From assembly GCA_963724365.1 (NCBI GenBank), contig CAVRUR010000013.1, forward strand, positions 186,001 through 250,000: DNA of 64,000 bases. Reading direction: 5' to 3'. A model generated the notes under the pieces. The model was not told the DNA's origin. It made no database searches and saw only the letters and a program-made list of their open reading frames with translations. The stretch's first letter is position 1; every line of letters starts with the position of its first letter. Below, in pieces: positions 19,301 to 29,850 of the stretch. The position numbers and the translations under genes were made by a program. This stretch comes from JALORV01 sp963724365. GTDB lineage: Bacteria; Pseudomonadota; Gammaproteobacteria; Burkholderiales; Burkholderiaceae_F.

Positions 19301-21850
19301 GCGTGCACCGTCCGGAACTCCGCGGATGCGTGGCTGAAGTAGCGCGCACCGATGGCATCCGACAATGCCCGGCTGCCATCGACCAGCCGCTCGCAGAACA
19401 GCAGCAGCGCTGCGCTCTGCCCCGTCCCGTCGGTGCGGCAGAGTGATTCGAGGTTCGGCCAGTCATGCTGCGCGGGCAGGTGAAGCAGCAGTTCGTGCGC
19501 ACCTGGCGCACCGAGCCGTTCGATCTGTTCACCCAGGCGGCGCGCCACCCCGCGCAATGACCGTGGGTTCGCCTGCTCCTGGACCAGCAGGTCGATCAAC
19601 GGCGCCGCTTCCAGCCGGCGCTGATAGAGCGCACGGTAGGTGATCGTGCTGTCGAACAGCTGAAGGATCAGGTCGAAACCGTCGTCGCGCGCCGCTGCAC
19701 CGGTCGAAAAGAGAACCTGCAATGCCCGTGCAAGCGTTCCGAGGCGCTCAAGCTGCCGCCCGATTGTCAGCAACCGCCAGCCGTCGTCACGCGTCATGTG
19801 GTCCACCTGCGCACCGGTGATGGCCGACACCTGCACCGCCAGATGCCCCAGGGCTGCCACTGCCTCGTCGGACGAAAACACCCGGTCCGCGCCGGCAGCG
19901 GCACAGTCCGAACGAAATCGTTGTGATGTGGCTGAAATCAGGCGCCAGTGATCGGCCGACAGCCGATCGCGGATGTGACCAGCGGATCGAACCAGTGCTT
20001 CCAGTGTGAACGCCACGCTCGGCCGCTCCTCCGCATCGGCCAGGCCCGCGATCAGCGTGCGCTCGAACACGTTCACCGACTGTGCGGGCGACGGTACGTC
20101 CTGCGGCACCAGGCCCTGCTCTTCGCACATCGTCGCCAGCGCGCCGAGCACCGGCGACGGAGCACGGGCGTCGTCACCGAGCAAGGTCAGCGCCGAGCGG
20201 GCCAGCCGCACGGACGTAGTCGGTGCGCTCGGCATAGCGGCCCATCCAGAAGAGATTCTCGGCTGCGCGGCTCGAGACTATGCGCCGCCGCCCGGCCAGT
20301 TCCTCGGGGCGCAGCGGCGTCGGTAGCATCGAGAACGTGTCGACCGGGCCGGCCGTCTGCACCCAGGTGTCCTGGCTCGCGCCGCCGCGCTGCATCGACA
20401 CCACCCGCTGCTCGCGCTGCGCGATGCGGGTGAGTCCTCCGGGCATGACATGCCACCCGCCGCTGCCGTCGTTGATCGCAAACACCCGCACCATGGCCGC
20501 GCGTGGCACCAGTGAACCGTCGTGCCACGTGGGTGCCTGCGGCAGCGGCAGGTACGCCTGCACCGTGTAGGCATCCGGATCGGTTTCGATACGCCGGCGC
20601 ACGTCGCGCAACTGCGATGCGTCCATCGCGGCGCCGATCATCGGTTCGAAAGCCGGCCGCGGCTGCGACGGCGGGAACGTCGCCTTGATGACCTTGTCGG
20701 ACAGATCGTCGGCGACCTGCTCGAAGGCGGCGCGCTCACCACACCACCAAGAAGCGAGCGACGGCAAGCGCAGTTCCTCGCCCAGCTCGCGCCGGGCGAT
20801 CGCCGGCAGGAAACCGTTCAGCGCCGGCGCTTCCATGAATCCGGAGCCCAGCGCGTTGGCGACCAGCACCTTGCCGGCCCGGATCGACTGCAGCAGCCCA
20901 GGTACGCCCAGCGTGGAGTCCTGTCGTAGCTCCAGCGGATCGCAGAAATCGTCGTCCAGGCGTCGCAGGATGCCGTGCACCGGCAACAGCCCATGCAGCG
21001 CCTTCAGGTAGGTGCGGTCATCGCGCACGGTGAGGTCGCTGCCTTCCACCAGAGGGATACCGAGGTAGCGGGCCAGGTACGCGTGTTCGAAGTAGGTTTC
21101 GTTGTAGGGGCCCGGCGTCAGCAGCACGAGCCGTGCCGACTCACCGCTGCCGCATGGACTGCAGCGTTGCAGCGTGTCGAGCAGGCAGCGATAGCTGGCC
21201 GCCAGACGCTGCACCTTCATCCGCCTGAACGCCTCTGGAAACAGGCGCGAGACGATCAGCCGGTTCTGCAATGCATAGCCCAGGCCCGATGGCGATTGCG
21301 TCCGGTTGCCGACGACCCACCATTGCCCGTCCGCGGCACGTGCGACATCAAACGCGAGGATGTGCAGGAACGTGTCACCCGCGGGTCGATGTCCTACCAG
21401 GGGACGCAGGTAGCCGGGATGCCCGTAGACCAGAGCGGGTGGCAGCAGGTTTGCCGCCAGCAGTCGCTGTGGTCCGTAGACGTCGCGCATGATCGCCGAC
21501 ATCAGCTCCGCGCGCTGCGCCAACCCCGCCTCGAGCACCGACCATTCGTCCGCGCTGATCAGGAAGGGCAGCAGGTCCAGCGACCAGGGACGCTCGCGCA
21601 GACCATCGTCGCTGTAGACGTTGTAGGTGATGCCGTCGTCGCGGACCTGACGCTCGATCGTTGCGCGCCGGCGCGGCAGGTCGCCATAACCGCCTGGCCC
21701 GAGATGCCGGAAGAACTCGCGCCAGGCAGGACGCAGCGCGCCGTCGGCGCGCAGTTCGTCACGGTGCCCCGGTTGCGCGGGCACGGCAAGACTCGCCACT
21801 AAGCGCGCGGTGTCTTGCTCAGGATCCGAATCGAACAGGCTTTGCGTCAC
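19297..21850 (-). CDS. circularly permuted ATP-grasp fused to alpha-E domain
   Basis: About 850-residue fusion. Residues 1 to about 480 form a circularly permuted ATP-grasp: GITYNVYSDDGLRERPWSLD, LVLLTPGPYNETYFEHAYLA, RRLDDDFCDPLELR, LGVPGLLQSIRAGKVLVANA and MQRGGASQDTWVQT. Then RIVSSRAAENLFWMGRYAER opens an all-helical alpha-E domain that runs to SHASAEFRTVHA. One break near 20215 divides the two halves, but LFWMGRYAERTDYVR precedes it, so this is one fusion gene and not two. The family is predicted to form amide bonds using ATP. It lies between DUF2126 and a transglutaminase gene. Confidence 0.88.
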
Positions 21851-21905
21851 GCCTTGGGCGAAGTCCGCGTCGGGTGAGCGTCAGGTCCGCAACAAACGAA
21901 CACGA

Positions 21906-24900
21906 CTACACGCGACGAAGGTCGAGCGTAAACGGAAACTCGAGGTTCGGCTGAGGCGCTGCGACGATCATCTGCCCAGGTGTATGACCGGTATCGACGA
22001 AGCGCGCCAACCGACGGCTTTCGGCCTCGTAGGCATTCACCGGGAAGGTGACGTAGTTGCGCCCGCCGGGATGCGCCACGTGATACTGGCATCCGCCAAG
22101 GGAACGTCCCATCCAGGCGTCGACAACATCGAATGTCAGCGGAGCATGCACGCCGATGGTCGGATGCAGTGCCGACGCCGGCTGCCAGGCGCGATAGCGC
22201 ACTCCGGCGACGAACTCGCCGGAAGTCCCGGTCGGATTCAACGGAATCGGATGCCCGTTGACCGTCACGATGTGGCGATTGTCGTTGAGCCCGCGGACCT
22301 TGACCTCGACGCGTTCGAGCGAGGAATCGACGTAGCGCACGGTGCCGCCCGCAGCGCCCTCCTCGCCCATCACGTGCCATGGTTCGAGCGCACCCCGGAT
22401 GATCAGGCGCACGCCGCGCGCTGCCACTTCACCAAACAGCGGGAAGCGAAATTCGAAGTGCGGCGCAAACCAGGCCGGCTCCATCGGGTAGCCGGCCTGC
22501 GTCAGTTCGTCCAGCACGTCCTCGAAGTCGAGCGCGACGAAGGTCGGCAGCAGGAACCGGTCGTGCAGTTCAGTGCCCCAGCGCGTCAGCCGGGTCTCGT
22601 AGGGCGTGCGCCAGAAGCGCGCCAGCAATGCGCGCAGCAGCAGTTGCTGGGCGAGACTCATCTGCCAGTGCGGCGGCATCTCGAACGCACGCATTTCCAG
22701 CAGGCCGAGACGCCCGGTGGGTCCATCGGGCGAGTACAGCTTGTCGATGCAGAACTCGGCACGGTGCGTGTTGCCGGTTACATCGATCAGAATGTTGCGC
22801 AAGGCGCGATCGACCAGCCAGGGCGGGGCGCTCTCGGACGCAGCGCTGCGCCGGCGCAGTTCCGCCAGCGCGATCTCCAGTTCGTACACCTGGTCGTTGC
22901 GTGCCTCGTCGACACGTGGCGCCTGGCTGGTCGGCCCGATGAAGAGTCCCGAGAACAGGTACGACAGTGACGGGTGGTTGTGCCAGTACGCGAGCAGGCT
23001 GCCGAGCAGGTCCGGACGCCGAAGAAATGGCGAGTCGGCAGCCGTCGCGCCGCCCATGACGATGTGGTTGCCTCCACCCGTACCGGTGTGGCGTCCGTCC
23101 AGCATGAACTTCTCGGTCGACAGGCGTGACAAGCGTGCCGACTCGTACAGGAACTCCGTGTGGTCGACCAGTTCGGTCCAGTTCGCTGCCGGGTGAATGT
23201 TGACTTCGATGACACCGGGATCGGGCGTGATCTGCAGGACCTTGAGGCGCGGATCGCGCGGCGGCGCATAGCCGTCCAGCACGATCTTCACGTCAAGTTC
23301 GATAGCCGTCGCTTCCACCACCGCCAGCAATGAAAGGTAGTCCTCCAGCGCCGCCAGCGGCGGCATGAAGACATAGAGAACCCCCGCCGGCTTGTCCTTG
23401 TCTTCGGCCGCAGGCCCGCTGGCGCGCCGCGGATCGCGCGCCTCGACGCACAGCGTGGATCGCGTTATGCCGGCGGCCGACTCGAAGCGCCGCGGCGTCC
23501 GATCGACTGAGGCGAAACTTCCCGCAGCCGCGTCCAGCCGCTCGGGTTCGAAACCGGCCTGGAGCGCCACCGAGCCGCCTTCGGCGAATCCGCCTCCCAC
23601 CACATGCGGCGCGTACTCGGCGCGGATGTCGGCGTGCAGCGGCAGCGCTGCTTGCGGCGCGAACGGGTCGCGCTCTTCGGCAAAGGGCTGGTCCTCCGGC
23701 TCTGCCCAGGGCAGCGAATCGAGCGGCAGTCGATAGCCCATCGGCGAGTCGCCCGGGATCAGGAACATGCGCTCGTCGCGCAGGAACCACTGGCTGCTGG
23801 CCCACCGCGCCGCGCCGCCGCCTCGCGGAGCCTCGCGCCGGATCGGCAGGGCATAGCCGATCGGATTTGGCAGTCCCTGCTCGAATGCACGCCGCAGCCT
23901 CGTGCGCTCGAGTTCGTCGTCGAGTCGCGAGTCGAAGGGATCGACGTTCGCGGGCAAGCGCCGCTCGCGCCAGAGGTAGTACAGAACGTCCTCGTAGCCG
24001 GGCAGGACGTACTTCGCTTCGATCCCGAGACGCTGCGTCAGCCGGCGCATGAATCGCTCGGCATCCGCCGTCGTGTACGACGACGGCGAGCGCTCATCTG
24101 CAAAGAGTCCCGCATCGCTCCAGCACGGCTCGCCATCCGTGCGCCAGATGGCCGAGAGCGCCCAGCGCGGAAGCTGTTCGCCGGGATACCACTTGCCCTG
24201 CCCGAAGTGCAGGAAGCCGCTGGCGCCGTAGCGCTCCTTCAGCCGCAACAGGAGTTCGGTCGCGTAACCGCGCTTGGTCGGACCCAGCGCGGAGGTGTTC
24301 CACTCCGCGCCATCGCGATCGTCGATCGAAACGAAAGTCGGTTCACCTCCCTGGGTAAGCCGCACGTCCAGCGCCTGCAGTTCGGCGTCGACTTTCTGCC
24401 CCAGCGCATCGAGCGACTGCCACTGCGCATCGCTGTAGGGGCGGGTGACCCGCGGCGCTTCGTAGATGCGCGCAATGCGCATCGTGTGCTCGAACTCGAC
24501 TTCGCAGTCCTCGACCAGCCCGCTGACCGGGGCGGCGGAGGTCGGTTCCGGCGTGCAGGCCACCGGCAGATGCCCTTCGCCGGCCAGCAGTCCGGACGTC
24601 GGGTCCAGTCCGATCCAGCCGGCGCCCGGCAGATAGACCTCGCACCAGGCGTGCAGGTCGGTGAAGTCATGGTCGGTACCGGACGGTCCGTCGAGCGCCT
24701 TCACGTCCGGCGTCAACTGGATCAGGTAGCCCGACACGAAGCGCGCGGCCAGGCCCAGCCGGCGCAGCACCTGCACCAGCAGCCACCCGGTGTCGCGGCA
24801 CGAACCGGCGGCGAGGCTCAACGTCTGCTCGGGCGTCTGTACGCCCGGTTCGAGCCGGATCAGGTAGCGGATCTCGTGCTGCAGACGCTGGTTCAGCGCG

Positions 24901-25337
24901 ACCAGGAAGTCAATCGTGCGCTGTTCGTGCGTGTCGACGCCGGCGACAAAGTCCTTGAAGCGCGGTGACAACGGCTCCTGCACGAGGTACGGCTGCAGGT
25001 CGTGGTGCAGATTCGCTTCGTAGACGAAGGGAAAGGACTCCGCACCGGGCTCGAGGAAGAAATCGAACGGGTTGTAGACCGCCATCTGCGCCACGACATC
25101 GATCGTGACCTTGAACTCGGTCGTCTTTTCGGGGAACACCAGGCGCGCCAGGTAGTTCGAGAACGGATCCTGCTGCCAGTTGATGAAGTGCAGTTCCGGT
25201 TCGACACGCAGCGAGTACGACAGCACCGGCGTTCGACAGTGCGGCGCGGGACGCAGGCGCACCACCTGCGGCGAGAGCGTGACGCGGCGGTCGTAGCGAT
25301 AGTGCGTGACATGATTGAGTGCGACGTGGATGGACAC
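21906..25337 (-). CDS. DUF2126 protein with N-terminal transglutaminase domain
   Basis: Large intact protein of 1143 residues. The start is GTG at 25337 (SIHVALNHVTHYRYDRRV); the frame stays open upstream but the extension is not family-like. An N-terminal beta domain is followed by a transglutaminase core with AAGSCRDTGWLLVQVLRR (Cys), DLHAWCEVYLPGAGWIGLDP (His and Asp). The remaining roughly 850 residues are the DUF2126 region, with LTQGGEPTFVSIDD, FGQGKWYPGEQLPRWAL and DGRHTGTGGGNHIVMGGAT. The last resembles catalytic regions of glutamine-synthetase-like amidoligases, as suggested for this family in comparative work. Uninterrupted over 3.4 kb. Confidence 0.9.
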   Translation of the reverse strand: MSIHVALNHVTHYRYDRRVTLSPQVVRLRPAPHCRTPVLSYSLRVEPELHFINWQQDPFSNYLARLVFPEKTTEFKVTIDVVAQMAVYNPFDFFLEPGAESFPFVYEANLHHDLQPYLVQEPLSPRFKDFVAGVDTHEQRTIDFLVALNQRLQHEIRYLIRLEPGVQTPEQTLSLAAGSCRDTGWLLVQVLRRLGLAARFVSGYLIQLTPDVKALDGPSGTDHDFTDLHAWCEVYLPGAGWIGLDPTSGLLAGEGHLPVACTPEPTSAAPVSGLVEDCEVEFEHTMRIARIYEAPRVTRPYSDAQWQSLDALGQKVDAELQALDVRLTQGGEPTFVSIDDRDGAEWNTSALGPTKRGYATELLLRLKERYGASGFLHFGQGKWYPGEQLPRWALSAIWRTDGEPCWSDAGLFADERSPSSYTTADAERFMRRLTQRLGIEAKYVLPGYEDVLYYLWRERRLPANVDPFDSRLDDELERTRLRRAFEQGLPNPIGYALPIRREAPRGGGAARWASSQWFLRDERMFLIPGDSPMGYRLPLDSLPWAEPEDQPFAEERDPFAPQAALPLHADIRAEYAPHVVGGGFAEGGSVALQAGFEPERLDAAAGSFASVDRTPRRFESAAGITRSTLCVEARDPRRASGPAAEDKDKPAGVLYVFMPPLAALEDYLSLLAVVEATAIELDVKIVLDGYAPPRDPRLKVLQITPDPGVIEVNIHPAANWTELVDHTEFLYESARLSRLSTEKFMLDGRHTGTGGGNHIVMGGATAADSPFLRRPDLLGSLLAYWHNHPSLSYLFSGLFIGPTSQAPRVDEARNDQVYELEIALAELRRRSAASESAPPWLVDRALRNILIDVTGNTHRAEFCIDKLYSPDGPTGRLGLLEMRAFEMPPHWQMSLAQQLLLRALLARFWRTPYETRLTRWGTELHDRFLLPTFVALDFEDVLDELTQAGYPMEPAWFAPHFEFRFPLFGEVAARGVRLIIRGALEPWHVMGEEGAAGGTVRYVDSSLERVEVKVRGLNDNRHIVTVNGHPIPLNPTGTSGEFVAGVRYRAWQPASALHPTIGVHAPLTFDVVDAWMGRSLGGCQYHVAHPGGRNYVTFPVNAYEAESRRLARFVDTGHTPGQMIVAAPQPNLEFPFTLDLRRV

Positions 25338-25446
25338 GGCAGTCCCGTTCAGTGGTTCGTCGCGCCGGCGTCGATAGGGTCGCCAATAAGGCCGGCGATG
25401 CTGGTTAGGAGCGCGCGCGGGGCGGGTCTCACGCTCGCCACCGGGA

Positions 25447-26322
25447 TCAGCGTGGCACCGTGCGTGGTCCGCTCTGGGCGACCAGCTGCATGGCGACATT
25501 GGCCGCCGAGTCGCTTTCGAAACTGGCCGGCAACGGTGCCCGCGGCGGCTGGGTCGGTTCGGTCTCCAGACGTGGCGAGCCGCTGTCGCTCTGGGCATCC
25601 CGCCACGTCGGATCCGGAATCTCCTGGAACACCTGCTTGAGCCTCGAGCCCCAGGTGTTGCGGATCATCTGCATGTACTGGTTGTGATGGTCGATCTGCA
25701 CGAACTTCGTGACGCGCAGCGCCCCTTGCTCGTAGACCAGCAGGTCGAGCGGCAGTCCGACCGAGATGTTGGAGCGCAGCGTCGAGTCCATGGAGATCAG
25801 CGCACACTTGGCCGCCTCCTCGAGTGAGGTCGACGGCGAGATCACACGATCGATGATCGGCTTGCCGTACTTGGCCTCGCCGATCTGGAAGTACGCGTTC
25901 TCCGGCGTGGCCTCGATGAAGTTGCCCGCGGAGTAGAGCTGAAACAGCCGCATCCGCTCGCCGCGGATCTGCCCGCCAAAGATGAAGCTGCAGTTGAACT
26001 CCATGCCGGCGTCCTTGAGCGCCTGGCCGTCGCGCTGATGCACTTCGCGTATCGCCTCGCCGACGACACGCACGGCCTCGAACATCGTCTTGGCATTCCA
26101 GACGCTGTCATCGTGCGGACCGACGCGCTCGCAGACTATCTGCCGTACGGCCTGGGTCACTGCCAGGTTGCCTGCGCTCAGCAGCACCATCAGGCGTTCG
26201 CCCGGATGCTCGAAGACGGTCATCTTGCGGAAGGTGGAGATGTGATCCACCCCCGCATTGGTGCGCGAGTCGGACAGGAATACGAGCCCGTCGTCGAGCT
26301 GTACTCCGATGCAATACGTCAT
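25447..26322 (-). CDS. Anbu, proteasome-type peptidase-like subunit
   Basis: 291-residue Ntn-hydrolase-fold protein of the Anbu (ancestral beta-subunit) family. It starts MTYCIGVQLDDGLVFLSDSR with no propeptide. Thr2, Asp18 and Lys33 fall near the positions of proteasomal Thr1, Asp17 and Lys33. NAYFQIGEAKYGKPIIDRVI and SMDSTLRSNISVGLPLDLLV are family hallmarks. The C-terminal 60 residues are Pro/Ser-rich and probably disordered. Its stop/start overlaps the preceding transglutaminase gene (ATGA, 26319-26322). Known Anbu proteins form helical or ring-like oligomers, and peptidase activity is debated. Confidence 0.92.
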   Translation of the reverse strand: MTYCIGVQLDDGLVFLSDSRTNAGVDHISTFRKMTVFEHPGERLMVLLSAGNLAVTQAVRQIVCERVGPHDDSVWNAKTMFEAVRVVGEAIREVHQRDGQALKDAGMEFNCSFIFGGQIRGERMRLFQLYSAGNFIEATPENAYFQIGEAKYGKPIIDRVISPSTSLEEAAKCALISMDSTLRSNISVGLPLDLLVYEQGALRVTKFVQIDHHNQYMQMIRNTWGSRLKQVFQEIPDPTWRDAQSDSGSPRLETEPTQPPRAPLPASFESDSAANVAMQLVAQSGPRTVPR

Positions 26323-27158
26323 GCGGTCACCTCTTCCGGGCGCGCAGCCGGCGCGCCTTCTGCTGTCTGCGCCACGCGCCGCACCGTGAGCGCGACTTTC
26401 ATGGCTTCTTCGCCTCCGCCGGCACGCACGCCGCGCACGGGGGATGCACTGTCGTAGTCACGTCCTATGGCGAGCCGGCACAACGCATCGGACGCGAAGC
26501 ACGCATGAGTGATGTCCACCGACGTCCAGCCGTCGGACACCCAGGCATCGGCCCAGGCATGGCTGGCGACGTGGGTCGCGTGGCGCTCACTGTAGTAGTA
26601 GCCGGAGACATAGCGCGCCGGGATACCGGCCGCGCGGCAGCCCGCGATGAACACGTGAGCGTGGTCCTGGCAGACGCCGCGGCCCAGCGCCAGCGCCTCG
26701 GCTGCCGTGGTCTGCACATGGGTCGTGCCGGCCTCGTAATCGATCGACGCCCGTACCGCCTGCGCAAATTCGAGCACTCCGGCCACTGTCGATCGCTTCA
26801 GATGGCGGCGCGAGAAGTCGGCAAGGCGCTCGTCCGCAACGGTCAGCGGGGTCACGGCGACAAACACCTGCGGCGGCAGTCCACCACGCCCGGCGAGCCG
26901 TCCGTCGTACAGTGCGTCGAGTTCGACCTCGCCCTGGACCTCGATGCGGACACGATCGTGCTTGCTGTGCAGCGTGTGCATGTGGGTCAGGTTGCCGTAC
27001 GCGTCGTTCGACGGCCGACAGCGTCCCGGGCACGCGGATCCTCCAGCTGAGCGACCTGCTGGTGCGCCTCGGTGCGCGGCGACAGGCGCAGCGTCTGCTG
27101 GGTCGAGACCGCCACGTGCGTGTAGCGATAGTCGGTCAGATGTTCGATGCAGTAGCGC
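26319..27158 (-). CDS. transglutaminase-like protein next to Anbu, frameshifted
   Basis: About 280 residues. The N-terminus at 27158 reads MRYCIEHLTDYRYTHVAVST, typical of the bacterial transglutaminase N-terminal domain. The core contains GRGVCQDHAHVFIAGCRAAG (Cys), HVASHAWADAWVSDGW (His) and WTSVDITH (Asp). Two nearby breaks around 27000-27030 interrupt the beta domain. It overlaps Anbu by 4 bases and follows the alpha-E gene by 26 bases, so all three should be cotranslated. No export signal. Confidence 0.87.
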   Translation of the reverse strand, partial: ALLHRTSDRLSLHARGGLDPADAAPVAAHRGAPAGRSAGGSACPGRCRPSNDAYGNLTHMHTLHSKHDRVRIEVQGEVELDALYDGRLAGRGGLPPQVFVAVTPLTVADERLADFSRRHLKRSTVAGVLEFAQAVRASIDYEAGTTHVQTTAAEALALGRGVCQDHAHVFIAGCRAAGIPARYVSGYYYSERHATHVASHAWADAWVSDGWTSVDITHACFASDALCRLAIGRDYDSASPVRGVRAGGGEEAMKVALTVRRVAQTAEGAPAARPEEVTA

Positions 27159-27184
27159 ATGGGCTCCTCGACACCTCGGCGGAC

Positions 27185-28162
27185 TCAGTGCGCCACCAGC
27201 GGCACCAGGAAGTCCTGGCTGATGCGGCCACCGAGATCGTTGACACGTTCCAGGAATGAGGTCAGGAACTCGTGGATGCCGCGGGCCAGGATGTCCTCGA
27301 TCCTGCCGTATCGCAGTTCGGCGCGCAGCAGCCCGGCGCGACGCTCGGTCTCCCCCGAGCGGCTGTTGCGGACCATCTCGAGATTGAGGCTGACCTCGTT
27401 CACGCACGACAGCAGCGAACGCGGCATGTCCCCGCGCAGGATCAGCAGCGCGGCGATGCGTGCGGGCGTGATCACGTCGCGGTAGACCTTGCGATAGATC
27501 TCGAACGCCGAAACCGATCGCAGCACGGCCGTCCAGTGATAGAAGTCCAGGTGCTGTTCGTTCGCGTCTTCGCCGCGGGCGTTCGTGTACAGCGCGCCGG
27601 GTTGAATCACGCCGTGATACTTGACGTCCAGCAGTCGCGCGGTGTTGTCGGCACGCTCGAGAAAGGTGCCGAGACGGATGAAATAGAACGCCTCGTCCTT
27701 GAGCATCGTGCCGATCGTGACGCCGCGCGACAGATGCGACCGGAACTTGACCCACTCGAAGAATTCCTGCGGATCACGCTCGAGCCTGCGCTCGCGCAGC
27801 AACGGCTGCAGGCCGAGCCAGGTGTCGTTGTGGGTCTCCCAGACTTCGGTCGTCAGCGAACCTCGCACGGCCCGCGCATTCTCGCGCGCCGCCTGCAGGC
27901 AGCAGTAGATCGACGAGCTGTTGCCGGGGTCGCGCACCATGAAGTCGATCACCTCGCGCGGCGACAGCGTCGGGTACTTGGCGTCGAACTGGGGCAGCAG
28001 TTCGGAGATGTTGAGCATTGCGCGCCAGCCGCTCTCGGCGGCCTGCACCGACTGTGGCAGCAGGCTGGTCGACAGATTGACGTCCAGCATGCGCGCCGTG
28101 TTCTCGGCGCGCTCGATGTATCGCGCCATCCAGTACAGGTGGTCGGCCGTCCGGCTAAGCAC
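27185..28162 (-). CDS. stand-alone alpha-E domain protein
   Basis: All-helical 325-residue protein, intact. It opens MLSRTADHLYWMARYIERAE, the signature of alpha-E proteins, and repeats the motif later as FYFIRLGTFLERADNTARLL. Comparative genomics links alpha-E tightly to circularly permuted ATP-grasp enzymes, and it may be their scaffold or partner; the catalytic role is unknown. Its start lies 8 bases inside the end of the GGDEF gene, so it is translationally coupled to it. The same domain occurs fused to an ATP-grasp at 19297-21850. Confidence 0.9.
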   Translation of the reverse strand: MLSRTADHLYWMARYIERAENTARMLDVNLSTSLLPQSVQAAESGWRAMLNISELLPQFDAKYPTLSPREVIDFMVRDPGNSSSIYCCLQAARENARAVRGSLTTEVWETHNDTWLGLQPLLRERRLERDPQEFFEWVKFRSHLSRGVTIGTMLKDEAFYFIRLGTFLERADNTARLLDVKYHGVIQPGALYTNARGEDANEQHLDFYHWTAVLRSVSAFEIYRKVYRDVITPARIAALLILRGDMPRSLLSCVNEVSLNLEMVRNSRSGETERRAGLLRAELRYGRIEDILARGIHEFLTSFLERVNDLGGRISQDFLVPLVAH

Positions 28163-29820
28163 GGTCGGCGCTCCACAGATGCAGCCGATCGCGGCCCGCG
28201 TCCTTGGCGCCGTACAGCGCCTCGTCGGCGCGCCGCACGAGCTCGCTCGAGTCGCCGAAGTCGGCCGACTCGCACAGCCCGACGCTGAGCGTCACCGCCA
28301 TCCCCTCGCCGAGCTGGCCCCAGGGCATGTTGCGCACCGCCTGCAGGATGCGCTCGACCACGGTGCGTGCCGCACCGCCCTCGCTGTCGGCCAGCAGCAG
28401 CGCGAACTCGTCGCCGCCGAGCCGCGCCGCGAAGTCCATGTCGCGCAGGTTCGCCCGGATCACGTTGCCGAGCTGGCGCAACACGACGTCGCCGGTCACG
28501 TGCGAGAAGGTGTCGTTGATCTGCTTGAAGCCGTCGATGTCGGCCACGACGAGGCCGAACCGGAGCTGGCCGGCGCGGGCGCGGCCGCACCAGTTCTCCA
28601 GTTCCTTCGTGAAGGCGCGTCGGTTCGCCAGGCCGGTCAGCTCGTCCTCGAGCGCCAGCCGCTCCAGGCGCGAGCGGGACTTCTCGAGGTCCTGCGTACG
28701 CGCGTGCAGTGCAGCCGTCTGCGTGCGCAGCTTCACCAGCTCGGCACGCGCCTCGTGCAGGCGCGCGCGCTGCGTCGACAGCTTGCCGTCCAGGCGCGTT
28801 TTCACCTCGACAAAGCGCTTGTGGTGGAACAGCGCGCGCTGGAAGTCCGTCGCGTGCCTCGTACAAGCGCCGACAGCCGCTCGTGCATGTCGGCCGGCCG
28901 CCGCAGGTCGCCGAGTTCCTCGGCCTGCAGGAACGCCGGGCGCAGCAGCGCAAGCCCGTCGGCCTCGCGACCCGCGGCAACCAGGTGGTAGCCCTGCTCG
29001 AGGCGCGCCTGCACTTCGCGCAACCGGAAGCCGCCGCGCGCTGCTTCGACACCGGCCTCTTCCAGGTCGGCCAGGCCGCCGGCGAAATCGCCGCAGCCAG
29101 CAGCGCGCCGCGCCGCGCTGGGTGCGAGCGGCGATCGTCGTCGACCGGTCGGTCGTGCCCGACAGCAGTTCGAGCGCGACGTCGAAGTGCTCCTCGCCTT
29201 CGGCCATGCGACGCGACACGGTCGCCGCATCGCCGGCGAGCGCCGCCTTCAGGCCTTCGTTGACATCGACCAGGCCGAACTGCAGCACCACCATGCCCTC
29301 GTCGGCTGCGGTGCCCGACGGCAGTTCGAGCGCCGAGCGCAGGCACTCGCGCGCGGCGCTGAAATCGCCGAGGACCGTGTGCACGCTCGATGTCTGCACC
29401 AGTGCTCGACGCACGGCGGCGTGGTCGCGTGCTGGCGCGCCAGGCGTTCCGCCTGGGCGAAGCCGTCGAGCGCCTCCGGGTACTCGCCGAGCTCGCTGCA
29501 GGCCGCGGCGAGCTGCATGATGACCTGGCACTGCGCGGCGATGTCGTTCTGCGCGCGATAGATGTGCTCGGCGTGCGACAGCTGCCGGATCGCGCCGGAC
29601 CAGTCGCCCGGTCTGCGTCAGCGCGGCGCCGACGACGTAGTGCGCCCGCGCCATCAGCGCATTCCGCCCCGCGCGCCCGCGCAACGCTCTGCGCCCGCAG
29701 CGCAAACATCACCGCGTCGTGCGGATCGGTGTTGAGCAGGCGTTCGGCCCGGTCGATCAGTGCGTAGGGATCGATCTGGTCGGTGACGCGCCGGGCCGTC
29801 GGCTCGCCGCCGAGCCGCAT
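28155..29820 (-). CDS. TPR-GGDEF diguanylate cyclase inside the Anbu cluster, frameshifted
   Basis: About 550 residues: an N-terminal TPR-like helical region (for example AVMFALRAQSVARARGAEC and DFSAARECLRSALELPSG), a coiled coil (LHEARAELVKLRTQTAALHA), then a GGDEF domain. The active site is RLGGDEFALLLAD, and RDMD five residues before GGDEF forms an intact RxxD inhibitory site; VVADIDGFKQINDTFSH is the metal/substrate region. It should make c-di-GMP in the cytosol under feedback control. Several breaks lie in the TPR half (about 29660-28880). It sits between an ATP-grasp gene (30-base gap) and alpha-E (8-base overlap). No membrane segment was seen. Confidence 0.85.
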
Positions 29821-29850
29821 CGCTGCCCGCAGGATGGTCCGAAGTGCGCT

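Noticed and set aside
19297..21850. Two separate genes, ATP-grasp and alpha-E
   Set aside because: The alpha-E opening motif (LFWMGRYAERTDYVR) is still in the ATP-grasp frame before the break at about 20215, so one fused gene is the simpler reading.
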